A stretch of 21,781 nt of DNA from Methanobacteriota archaeon (GTDB taxonomy: Archaea > Thermoplasmatota > Poseidoniia > MGIII > CG-Epi1), in contig JAAZXP010000015.1 of assembly GCA_014240055.1 (NCBI GenBank), positions 1 to 21,781 of the forward strand, written 5' to 3'. Position numbers and translations under genes: made by a program. Shown in pieces: positions 14,886 to 21,190 of this stretch (positions are counted from its first letter, which is position 1; every line of letters begins with the position of its first letter). The notes beneath the pieces were generated by a model, which ran no database searches, was not told the DNA's origin, and was given only the letters and a program-made list of their open reading frames with translations.

Positions 14886-16442
14886 ATGACAAATATTTCA
14901 GATAATATGGATAGAAGACAGGTGTCTCGTGTTTTAATCAGTGTTAGTGATAAAACTAAAATTATAGATTTAGCGAAAAAATTAAATAATTTGGGCATTG
15001 AGATAGTATCAACTGGTGGGACTTCACAGGTTATTTCTGATGAAGGAATAAATGTAGTTTCAGTAGATAATGTTACAAATTTTCCAGAAATGATGGGTGG
15101 TCGTGTAAAAACACTTCATCCTCTAATCTTTGGAGGTATTCTTGCTAGAGATGAAGATAGTAAAGAAGTTGAAGAACATAATATTGGAATTTTTGATATG
15201 GTAATTTGTAATTTATATCCATTTAGAGAAGCTATTTCTAAAAATTTAGATTTAGCTTCAATTATCGAGCAGATAGACATAGGAGGACCAAGTTTATTGA
15301 GGGCTGCTGCTAAAAATCATTCAAGAGTGGCAGTTGTTACTGATGCAGATGATTATGATTGGATTGCTGATGAAATTAAATTAGGTGGTCTAAATTTATT
15401 ACAAAGGCAAGATTTGGCATTGAAAGCTTTCCGTCATACTGCTGAATATGATTCTACTATACAGTCTGAATTAGGTTCTAGATTTGGAGAAGAAGGACTC
15501 CCTTCTTCTTTACATGTTACTGGATTGGGAAGCCCTCCATTGCGTTACGGAGAAAATCCGCATCAATCTGCGATTTTCTATTCTGATTTATTGAGTGTGA
15601 CTCCTTCAGTTTCAAATGCTGAACAAATACAAGGAAAGCAGTTAAGCTATAATAATATTCTTGATTTTGATGCAGCTTTGGCAATGGTTACTGAATTCGA
15701 AGAACCAACAATTGTTGTTGTTAAACATAACAATCCTTGCGGCGCTGCCAGTGCAGATAATTTAGTCGAAGCTTATGACTCTGCAATAAATACAGACCCG
15801 ATGAGTTCTTTTGGAGGGATTATAGCTCTCAATAGAGAAGTTGATGGTGACTTATCAAAGAAGATTGTATCTTCTTTCAAAGAAGGAGTCATAGCTCCCT
15901 CGTTTAACTCAGAAGCTCGTGAAATTTTATCTCAAAAAGAAAATTTAAGAGTGCTAGAAACAGGTCCACTTGATAATTATGAAAGAAGTTTTAGCTTACG
16001 TTCAATAGATCAAGGTTGGCTTATGCAGGAATCTGATGAAGCCACTATAGATATTTCTGATTGTAAGGTTGTAACTGAAAGGCACCCTACCCAAGAAGAA
16101 TTAGATGGTCTTCAGTTCGGTTGGAGAATAGTAAAGCACGTCAAGAGTAATGCGATAGTTTTTACACGGCAAAAATGTACGGTTGGTATTGGTGCCGGTC
16201 AAATGTCTCGCATAGATTCAGTTAAAATTGCAACTTTTAAATCAATCCCTAATGCACAAGGCACAGTTATGTCATCTGATGCTTTTTTCCCGTTCAGAGA
16301 TGGAATTGATGAAGCTGCAAAAGCTGGAGTAACTGCAGTTATTCAGCCAGGTGGTTCTTTACGTGATCAAGAGGTGATAGATGCTGCAAATGAGAATGGA
16401 ATTGCGATGGTCTTTACAGGAATGAGGCACTTTAAACACTAA
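14886..16442 (+). CDS. purH: Bifunctional AICAR transformylase / IMP cyclohydrolase
   Basis: PurH performs the last two steps of IMP synthesis: formylation of AICAR by formyl-tetrahydrofolate and ring closure. The N-terminal MGS-like cyclohydrolase domain has VSTGGTSQ, NFPEMMGGRVKTLHP, NLYPF and IDIGGPSLLRAAAKNH. The transformylase domain has PLRYGENPHQSA, the catalytic KHNNPCGAA, DPMSSFGGIIA, KSNAIVFTR, GAGQMSR and SDAFFPFRDG near the end. The 518-residue length is normal. Many archaea use PurP and PurO instead, so a complete bacterial-type PurH is informative about the lineage. ATG 14886 gives a short N-terminal extension; ATG 14907 would also leave the full domain. The stop overlaps the next start (TAATG), implying coupling. 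Confidence 0.95.
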   Translation: MTNISDNMDRRQVSRVLISVSDKTKIIDLAKKLNNLGIEIVSTGGTSQVISDEGINVVSVDNVTNFPEMMGGRVKTLHPLIFGGILARDEDSKEVEEHNIGIFDMVICNLYPFREAISKNLDLASIIEQIDIGGPSLLRAAAKNHSRVAVVTDADDYDWIADEIKLGGLNLLQRQDLALKAFRHTAEYDSTIQSELGSRFGEEGLPSSLHVTGLGSPPLRYGENPHQSAIFYSDLLSVTPSVSNAEQIQGKQLSYNNILDFDAALAMVTEFEEPTIVVVKHNNPCGAASADNLVEAYDSAINTDPMSSFGGIIALNREVDGDLSKKIVSSFKEGVIAPSFNSEAREILSQKENLRVLETGPLDNYERSFSLRSIDQGWLMQESDEATIDISDCKVVTERHPTQEELDGLQFGWRIVKHVKSNAIVFTRQKCTVGIGAGQMSRIDSVKIATFKSIPNAQGTVMSSDAFFPFRDGIDEAAKAGVTAVIQPGGSLRDQEVIDAANENGIAMVFTGMRHFKH

Positions 16443-17068
16443 TGGAAGATATCTGGATATTTTGTGAGATGTGTGAAGAAGAATGTCCACATAAAGTTCT
16501 TAAAAGTCGCACATCTTCTAAGAAAGGTTTCAGCTTTCAAGGTGTTGTTACGTGTTCAGAGTGTAACACTACAGGCCCTACGGAGATAAAAGAAGAATTA
16601 CCTTTAGAATTGAGGCTGCGTATTTCTAATGAAGATACAACTGAGAATGGAATCATGCACGTAGATAGAGGAATTGTAATTAATGTAGGAGAAACCAGGC
16701 CACATCCCGATGGCTTGATTTTGGTTACAGGTCTCGAGTTGGATGGTAAACGCCCTCCATCAGCATATTCACAAGACAATCCTATAGTTTGGGCCAAAAG
16801 GGCTACACATGCTCGAGTTAGGTTTGCAATACATGACGGTGAAGCTACACTTTCAGTTAAAAAAGAGTTTGATGCCGAAGAAGAATTCCGTGTGGGAAAT
16901 ACAGTTCGCCTTGACGGCAAAATGACGCGGATAAAGGCAATTAATTTGCACGGTGGAAAGTTAGCAAAAGCAGCATACGCTTTAGAGATTTCGAGAGTAA
17001 CATGCTTTTATTTACCTGAAAAGAAATTTAATCCAAGAGGTTCTAGGTATGATGGAAGAAGAAATTGA
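16442..17068 (+). CDS. Archaeal zinc-finger protein, HVO_0476 / COG1326 type
   Basis: The 208-residue protein starts with a zinc ribbon: FCEMC (C8, C11) and TCSEC (C38, C41), with CPHKVLK between, the pattern of the archaeal HVO_0476 family. The rest is a beta-rich region with repeated polar strands (VDRGIVINVGE.., LILVTGLELDGKR, and VGNTVRLDGKMTRIKAI), possibly an OB- or SH3-like fold that could bind nucleic acid. The C-terminus is basic and Gly/Arg-rich (NPRGSRYDGRRN). The function of the family is not known; a role in RNA or transcription is only inferred from the zinc ribbon. It overlaps the purH stop by 1 nt and the next membrane protein by 20 nt, so the three are probably co-transcribed. 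Confidence 0.8.
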   Translation: MEDIWIFCEMCEEECPHKVLKSRTSSKKGFSFQGVVTCSECNTTGPTEIKEELPLELRLRISNEDTTENGIMHVDRGIVINVGETRPHPDGLILVTGLELDGKRPPSAYSQDNPIVWAKRATHARVRFAIHDGEATLSVKKEFDAEEEFRVGNTVRLDGKMTRIKAINLHGGKLAKAAYALEISRVTCFYLPEKKFNPRGSRYDGRRN

Positions 17069-18239
17069 ATTAGGGGAGGCATTACCAATTCCGGGAAGCC
17101 TTGAATCTTCAGATAATGAAGTAGTTACAAATTTTGATATTTTAAAAATCATTTTTTCTAGAAAAACGGCACCTCATGCTTTTTCATTATCTATTTTCCT
17201 TATTCTTTTGGGTTTTTTCAGTCAAAGTTCAAATCAATTATTCATAAATTTAATTTTAATTCTGGGTTTTGGTTTTTCATGGGGATATCTAATAACTGCT
17301 TTTTTGATGCGTTTTGATTATGTGAAAAATTTTTCAGTAGGTACTTATCGTAAAATTCTTTTTGTTCCAATGCTTTTATCTTTTTTGATATCATTAATAC
17401 TATATTATATTTTTGAATATACTAATTATGGTGAAAGTGTGCGAGATGCGTTGTCATTAATTCTAATATTTATCTTCATAGTGTGGCAGTTTGCACAAGC
17501 TTGGTGGATGCGTGTACCATTCAAAGAAATTGCACTTAAAAAAATGGTTAAAGTAAATTTTGAAGATAGTTCAAATTTTGGAAAATATATGAATGCAGTT
17601 TCTCCATTTTTTTGGGCGATAATTGGTTTTTGTGTATTCTTAATTTTAGAATCCCAAGGCGTTATTTTTAGTCTTATTTTCAAGATTCTATGGTTTATCT
17701 TATTGATTCTTCTCGGTTCTTTAACATTTTATTTATTAAATAGGATGAATTCAAAGAATTGGTCAGATCCAATGATTTCGACTTTTTCAGGTTACTTCGC
17801 AGTCGGCTATTGGAGTTTCTTATCTTATCATTTAGCAGTTATGCTTTACTCACGTGAAAGTCAACCTAGCTTTGTATTCGATCTAGTATTCATGATTATG
17901 ACAATTATGCTAGTTATATATTCACTTTCAGCCCAGACTCTTCGTTCAGAGAGAAGAAAAAATAAAGCAAGCAATCAAAAGCAGAACATTATGAATCGTC
18001 ACAATGTTATCTTGTATGCAATCTCCTTCACTGCAGCATACGGTGCAAGCAGTTTTTTTCTTGCTTCAGGTGGTACTTCGTTTGTAAGTAATATCAAAAA
18101 TGTGGGTTTTATCTCTCATTTAATAGTCATAATATCAGGAATTTTAGTAATTTTACTATCCAATTATACTGCATTAGTTGGTAGAGGGTTAATAGATCAA
18201 GGTTTTGTGGATTCAATACGTACCCCAAAAGATAATTAG
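17049..18239 (+). CDS. Ten-helix integral membrane protein, function unknown
   Basis: The 396-residue product has an acidic N-terminal tail of about 40 residues and then roughly ten hydrophobic segments (near 44-58, 65-86, 102-122, 133-152, 185-201, 206-229, 246-267, 275-294, 319-340 and 353-372). A basic loop (RSERRKNKASNQKQ, 299-312) separates the last two helices from the rest and should face the cytoplasm. Aromatic residues cluster at helix ends (WQFAQAWWMR, GYWSFLSYH). No transporter or enzyme signature is recognised. The start at 17049 overlaps the zinc protein gene by 20 nt; GAGGT at 17037-17041 is 7 nt before it. A second ATG follows immediately. A small two-helix protein comes 20 nt downstream and may be a partner. 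Confidence 0.75.
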   Translation: MMEEEIELGEALPIPGSLESSDNEVVTNFDILKIIFSRKTAPHAFSLSIFLILLGFFSQSSNQLFINLILILGFGFSWGYLITAFLMRFDYVKNFSVGTYRKILFVPMLLSFLISLILYYIFEYTNYGESVRDALSLILIFIFIVWQFAQAWWMRVPFKEIALKKMVKVNFEDSSNFGKYMNAVSPFFWAIIGFCVFLILESQGVIFSLIFKILWFILLILLGSLTFYLLNRMNSKNWSDPMISTFSGYFAVGYWSFLSYHLAVMLYSRESQPSFVFDLVFMIMTIMLVIYSLSAQTLRSERRKNKASNQKQNIMNRHNVILYAISFTAAYGASSFFLASGGTSFVSNIKNVGFISHLIVIISGILVILLSNYTALVGRGLIDQGFVDSIRTPKDN

Positions 18240-18259
18240 TATATTGTTCTAAGTAAATT

Positions 18260-18487
18260 ATGAATTGGAAACTTTTACTCACATTAGATGCAGCTAGAGA
18301 TCCTGAATTGGCTCCACACGTATATCTTATGTATTTACTTTTTTGGACTTTTTTTGTTGGTCTTTTCGTTTTGTTTGTTTTTCCAATTATAGGTAATACT
18401 CTGGGTTTTGCTATAATTGGAATTTTGATATTTCTTTTTGTATCTATGGTTTGGTATTTTCATAAAACTGGTATTTTTGCAGACTAA
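18260..18487 (+). CDS. Small two-helix membrane protein, function unknown
   Basis: The 75-residue protein has a soluble N-terminus of about 20 residues, two hydrophobic helices (about 22-43 and 47-67) and a short C-terminal tail (YFHKTGIFAD). The helices are rich in Phe and aromatic residues (FWTFFVGLFVLFVFP). There is no recognised family. It follows the larger membrane protein by 20 nt on the same strand and converges on the YhbP-like gene with a 1-nt gap. A subunit or accessory of the preceding membrane protein is a fair guess, based on position only. Confidence 0.6.
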   Translation: MNWKLLLTLDAARDPELAPHVYLMYLLFWTFFVGLFVLFVFPIIGNTLGFAIIGILIFLFVSMVWYFHKTGIFAD

Positions 18488-18488
18488 A

Positions 18489-18914
18489 TCAAAAATTATA
18501 TTCTTCTCTGTTTCCAAAGCCTTTAGAATTGTCGATTAATCTGGCCCATGAAATAATAAATTTATACAAGTTGACTTTCTTCAAAGAATTTGAAAGAGTT
18601 TTATTTTCTTTAATGTATGGGAATTTTTTAAAATAAATATCCCAATCATTTTCATCAGCTAATTCTACAATTCCCTTGATTTGTAATCCTTTAATAATTT
18701 CCCATTCTAGTCCATCATTTTGTATGGTAGCTGCACATTTAGTTTCCATACCCAAATTAGCTATATGTTCCGAGTTTGGACTACTAACAAATAGTAAATA
18801 ATCACATTGTTTTGTTTCAGAATAAAATACAGCTGCAGCAGAAATACCTTTTTTACCGACGGTGGCTAGCGTCATAGTATTATGTTCCTTAAGGTAATTT
18901 TTGACTCTTTCCAT
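18489..18914 (-). CDS. Flavin-binding split-barrel protein, YhbP/UPF0306-like
   Basis: The protein belongs to the pyridoxamine-phosphate-oxidase-like split-barrel fold. Visible are NTMTLATVGKKGISAAAVFY at the N-terminus, YLLFVSSPNSEHIANL (the phosphate/FMN-contact strand), KCAATIQNDGLEWEIIKGLQIKGIVE, and the end RLIDNSKGFGNREEY, which corresponds to the xFTDNTLGFGKK end of YhbP. Activity for this group is unknown; FMN or another flavin is the likely ligand. The open frame extends to 18965, but ATG 18914 is preferred: it begins a normal-length protein of 141 residues and lies about 26 nt from the shared TATA box at 18934-18946, so the message would be leaderless. The longer reading would overlap the promoter and the S19e gene. 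Confidence 0.8.
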   Translation of the reverse strand: MERVKNYLKEHNTMTLATVGKKGISAAAVFYSETKQCDYLLFVSSPNSEHIANLGMETKCAATIQNDGLEWEIIKGLQIKGIVELADENDWDIYFKKFPYIKENKTLSNSLKKVNLYKFIISWARLIDNSKGFGNREEYNF

Positions 18915-18933
18915 TAATATTTCAATTAGGCTT

Positions 18934-18946
18934 AAGTTTATAATAT
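18934..18946. promoter_or_regulatory. Shared divergent TATA element for the YhbP-like gene and rps19e
   Basis: The stretch around AGTTTATAATATA is nearly symmetric in A/T and can be read as a TATA box on both strands (TTTATAATATA forward, TATTATAAAC reverse). Its centre is about 26 nt from ATG 18914 on the minus strand, the spacing for a leaderless message. On the plus strand, start of transcription near 18966 would precede GTG 18987 by about 20 nt and would exclude GTG 18954. The 72-nt divergent region has no other TATA-like element. Confidence 0.55.
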
Positions 18947-18986
18947 AGTCCGTGTGGCGCGTCATCCCCGTATAGGACTAATACAC

Positions 18987-19439
18987 GTGACAACACAATA
19001 CGACGTACCAGGAGAACATTTGGTTGGCGCACTTGCCAACACATTAAAGAGCGATAAAGCTATATCGCCTCCAGATTGGTCTAATTTTGTAAAAACGGCA
19101 GTTCACAAAGAAAAGTCCCCTACTCAGCCAGACTGGTGGTACTACAGAACAGCTTCAGTATTAAGAAAGATTGGAATTAATGGCCCTATTGGAACTGAAC
19201 GTTTAGCTAAACATTATTCAGGACCTCGTGACAGAGGTTCAAAACCAAATAGAAGTCTCGGTGGAAGCCGTAAGATTCTTAGATCAATTATGCAACAGCT
19301 TGAAATCGCAGGTTTCGTAGTTAAATCCAAGCAAGGTGGCCGAGGTTTAACACCTAAAGGACAATCAATATTAGATAATACTGCATTTGCAGTTAAGAAG
19401 GATTTACAAAAGGAGATGAGTTCGCTCAGTAAATACTAA
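18987..19439 (+). CDS. rps19e: Ribosomal protein S19e
   Basis: S19e is a small-subunit protein of archaea and eukaryotes, needed for late maturation of the subunit. The sequence has the family blocks YDVPGEHLVGAL at the N-terminus, PPDWSNFVKTAVHKE, PTQPDWWYYRTASVLRKI, NGPIGTERLAKHY, RGSKPN and ILRSIMQQLEIAGFV, ending with GRGLTPKGQSILDN. The open frame starts at GTG 18954, but GTG 18987 gives 150 residues beginning at the family start (TTQYDVP), and 18954 lies upstream of the transcription start expected from the TATA box. The TAA overlaps the ATG of rpl39e, so the two are coupled. Confidence 0.93.
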   Translation: MTTQYDVPGEHLVGALANTLKSDKAISPPDWSNFVKTAVHKEKSPTQPDWWYYRTASVLRKIGINGPIGTERLAKHYSGPRDRGSKPNRSLGGSRKILRSIMQQLEIAGFVVKSKQGGRGLTPKGQSILDNTAFAVKKDLQKEMSSLSKY

Positions 19440-19594
19440 TGTCAAGTAGAAAAGTTTACGGTAAAAAATTACGCCTAAATAAATTAGTTAAGCGTAACCG
19501 TAGAGTTCCAGCTTGGGTTATTCAGCGAACTAATCGTAGATTTACTAACCATCCAAAACGTCATTTTTGGAGACGTGGTAAACTTCATAGGTAA
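19439..19594 (+). CDS. rpl39e: Ribosomal protein L39e
   Basis: This 51-residue, very basic protein lines the exit tunnel of the large subunit. It reads KKLRLNKLVKRNRRVPAW, then VIQRTNRRF, and HPKRHFWRRGKLHR, which is the whole L39e pattern including the invariant RRVPxW and HPKRRxWRR blocks. The length is the family's normal 50-51 residues. The start codon overlaps the rps19e stop (TAATG), and rpl31e follows 6 nt after its stop. Its small size makes it easy to miss in automated gene calls. Confidence 0.95.
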   Translation: MSSRKVYGKKLRLNKLVKRNRRVPAWVIQRTNRRFTNHPKRHFWRRGKLHR

Positions 19595-19600
19595 TGAAAT

Positions 19601-19927
19601 ATGGCAGATGACGAATTAATGCAGGAGAGATTATACACGATACCTTTACGTAAATTGCACAAGGTACCTCGTACACGAAGAGCCCCTGTAGCTATGCGTA
19701 TTGTTGAAGATTTTGTTACAAGGCATATGAAACCTGAGAGAGATGGTGAAGTTTTGACAAAGTCTTCAGACGCACGCAGTGGAAGTGGTGAAGAAAAGCA
19801 ATTATTCATAGATCCTCCAGTAAATCAACATATTTGGTCTAGAGGAATCGAGAAACCACCTTCAAAAGTTAGAGTTAGAGCTTTAAAATTCGAAGATGGC
19901 AGTGTAATTGTACATCTTGCCGAATAG
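19601..19927 (+). CDS. rpl31e: Ribosomal protein L31e
   Basis: L31e is a large-subunit protein near the tunnel exit, found in archaea and eukaryotes. The 108-residue product has ERLYTIPLRKLHKVPRTRRAP (residues 9-29), MRIVEDFVTRHMKPE, and the middle IDPPVNQHIWSRGIEKPPSKVRVRA, all diagnostic. Relative to typical archaeal L31e of 80-95 residues, there is an extra polar loop (about 48-65: GEVLTKSSDARSGSGEEK) before the IDP block, and a slightly longer acidic N-terminus. It sits between rpl39e and the aIF6 gene, the usual archaeal order. Confidence 0.94.
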   Translation: MADDELMQERLYTIPLRKLHKVPRTRRAPVAMRIVEDFVTRHMKPERDGEVLTKSSDARSGSGEEKQLFIDPPVNQHIWSRGIEKPPSKVRVRALKFEDGSVIVHLAE

Positions 19928-19932
19928 GCCTT

Positions 19933-20610
19933 ATGGCATTAATCCAAAAGAATCTTTTCAATAGTCCTTATTCAGGGGTTTTCTGCGCTACAAATGATAA
20001 TTTAACACTTATCCCTCCCGGCATACCTGATGACGATATGGAGGCTATTTCTGAGGCTTTAGGCACTAAATTTGAAGTAATGACAATTGGTGGGAGTAGT
20101 GTGTTAGGGACTTTACTAGCAATGAATAATCATGGTATTTTAGTTTCTAACTTAGTAAGCTCATTAGAAGTTGATAAATTAGAAAAAATTTCAGATAACT
20201 TTAATTTGAAATTTGGAATATTATCTGATAGGTCTAATGCAAATGGAAATAATTTCTTGATTAATGATAATGGTGGTTTTTGTAATGAGAACTTAGGTTC
20301 AAGATCGATAAAATCAGCAGAGGAGGTTTTAGGTATAAAAATTAAGGCCCTTTCATTAAATCAAATGGATACTTTAGGTATGATTGGGTGTGTAAATAAT
20401 AAAGGAGGTATCTGCCATCCAGATATTTCTGATGCTGAAAGAAATATTATGGAAAGAATATTAGGCATTCCAGTCATGGATGGGACTGTAAATTTTGGTA
20501 TGCCTCTAGTTGGTGCTGGAGTCGTTTCTTCTTCTAATGGAGCAGTTTGCGGTCAGCAAAGTACAGGTATAGAGTTGGGGCGTATAGAAGAAGCGCTTAT
20601 GTTGTTCTAA
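19933..20610 (+). CDS. eif6: Translation initiation factor 6 (aIF6)
   Basis: aIF6 binds the large ribosomal subunit and prevents premature joining of subunits. The 225-residue protein has the pentein fold of five similar units; matching pieces include NSPYSGVFCATNDNLTLIP, GTLLAMNNHGILVSN, ANGNNFLINDNGGFCNE, GMIGCVNNKGGICHPD and GAGVVSSSNGAVCGQQST, each a strand-turn repeat of the family. The start ATG 19933 is 6 nt after the rpl31e stop. In many archaea L18a, prefoldin and ftsY follow; here the cluster ends and the convergent DUF531-like gene overlaps the last 14 nt. Confidence 0.95.
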   Translation: MALIQKNLFNSPYSGVFCATNDNLTLIPPGIPDDDMEAISEALGTKFEVMTIGGSSVLGTLLAMNNHGILVSNLVSSLEVDKLEKISDNFNLKFGILSDRSNANGNNFLINDNGGFCNENLGSRSIKSAEEVLGIKIKALSLNQMDTLGMIGCVNNKGGICHPDISDAERNIMERILGIPVMDGTVNFGMPLVGAGVVSSSNGAVCGQQSTGIELGRIEEALMLF

Positions 20611-21121
20611 TTTTATGAATAATACTCGCAATTGCTCCGATTTCAGTATCTAGTTCTAGTTTAATATTTTTCTTACTTATGTCGCAATGATAGTCTGAGT
20701 TTTCTAATAATTTATTAATATTTTTGTTGCGAATTTCATCCGTTCCGAATATTAGTGCAATTTTATTTTTTTGAGATAATTCAGCAATTATCTTGATGTC
20801 TGAACTTTTATCTTTATTTGGTTTTGAAGTACAAATAATTACTTTACCAAAATTAGTGCCAAGTGGCAAATCAGTAATTAGGAGTTTACCTTTTTGCGCC
20901 AGATTTATTAATTTTTCACCACTGCTTCCTATACTAGTTGCTGGAGCTATTTCTTTAGCAAAGTTTAGCGCAGTATCATTAATCTGAAAATTAGCTAGGG
21001 TTAAGTGAAAGTCATAGGCTATACAAATAGGGGCTATTTTTGCAATTAATCGTCGATGTTTGTCATTAAAGTCTTCGTTTTTTTTAGAGTTTATAACTAT
21101 AATGTTTAAGGGAGGGGCCAC
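20597..21121 (-). CDS. DUF531-like archaeal protein
   Basis: The 174-residue protein matches my recollection of the archaeal DUF531 family: NDKHRRLIAKIAPICIAYDFHLTLANF (a helix-strand with the RR-xPxCxAxxF core), ATSIGSSGEKLINLAQKGKLL, and the P-LGTNFGKVIICTSKPNKDK segment. I recall the family as a possible SPOUT-like alpha/beta-knot protein, which would suggest an RNA or methyl-donor ligand, but its function is unknown. The C-terminal half (about 112-174) is more lysine/asparagine-rich and is less clearly conserved. GTG 21121 is the start; the TATA-like palindrome at 21139-21150 is about 24 nt before it, so the message would be leaderless. It diverges from gyrA and overlaps the end of aIF6. 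Confidence 0.65.
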   Translation of the reverse strand: MAPPLNIIVINSKKNEDFNDKHRRLIAKIAPICIAYDFHLTLANFQINDTALNFAKEIAPATSIGSSGEKLINLAQKGKLLITDLPLGTNFGKVIICTSKPNKDKSSDIKIIAELSQKNKIALIFGTDEIRNKNINKLLENSDYHCDISKKNIKLELDTEIGAIASIIHKIRTT

Positions 21122-21138
21122 AAGACTGTCAGGGGAGT

Positions 21139-21150
21139 CCCTTTTAAGGG
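21139..21150. promoter_or_regulatory. Possible shared promoter element between the DUF531-like gene and gyrA
   Basis: CCCTT-TT-AAGGG is a 5-bp inverted repeat centred on TTTTAA. On the minus strand its AT core is about 24 nt from GTG 21121. On the plus strand, initiation 26 nt downstream would fall near 21171, leaving a short leader with the GAGGT ribosome site of gyrA. A second AT-rich candidate (TTTATTCAT, 21153-21161) exists for gyrA. The element could also be a regulator binding site. Confidence 0.4.
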
Positions 21151-21179
21151 GGTTTATTCATAGTGTTAACTACTGATTT

Positions 21180-21184
21180 GAGGT
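21180..21184 (+). promoter_or_regulatory. Shine-Dalgarno site deciding the gyrA start
   Basis: GAGGT is 6 nt before TTG 21191. With an in-frame TAA at 21185-21187, no start further upstream is possible, and the next in-frame ATG (21242) lacks a ribosome site. TTG 21191 is therefore chosen. Confidence 0.6.
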
Positions 21185-21190
21185 TAAATA

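Noticed and set aside
18915..18965. N-terminal extension of the YhbP-like gene to 18965
   Set aside because: It would cover the promoter and overlap rps19e; the family-like sequence begins at ATG 18914.
18954..18986. GTG 18954 as the start of rps19e
   Set aside because: It adds 11 residues not typical for S19e and would lie upstream of the transcription start predicted from the TATA box; GTG 18987 is preferred.
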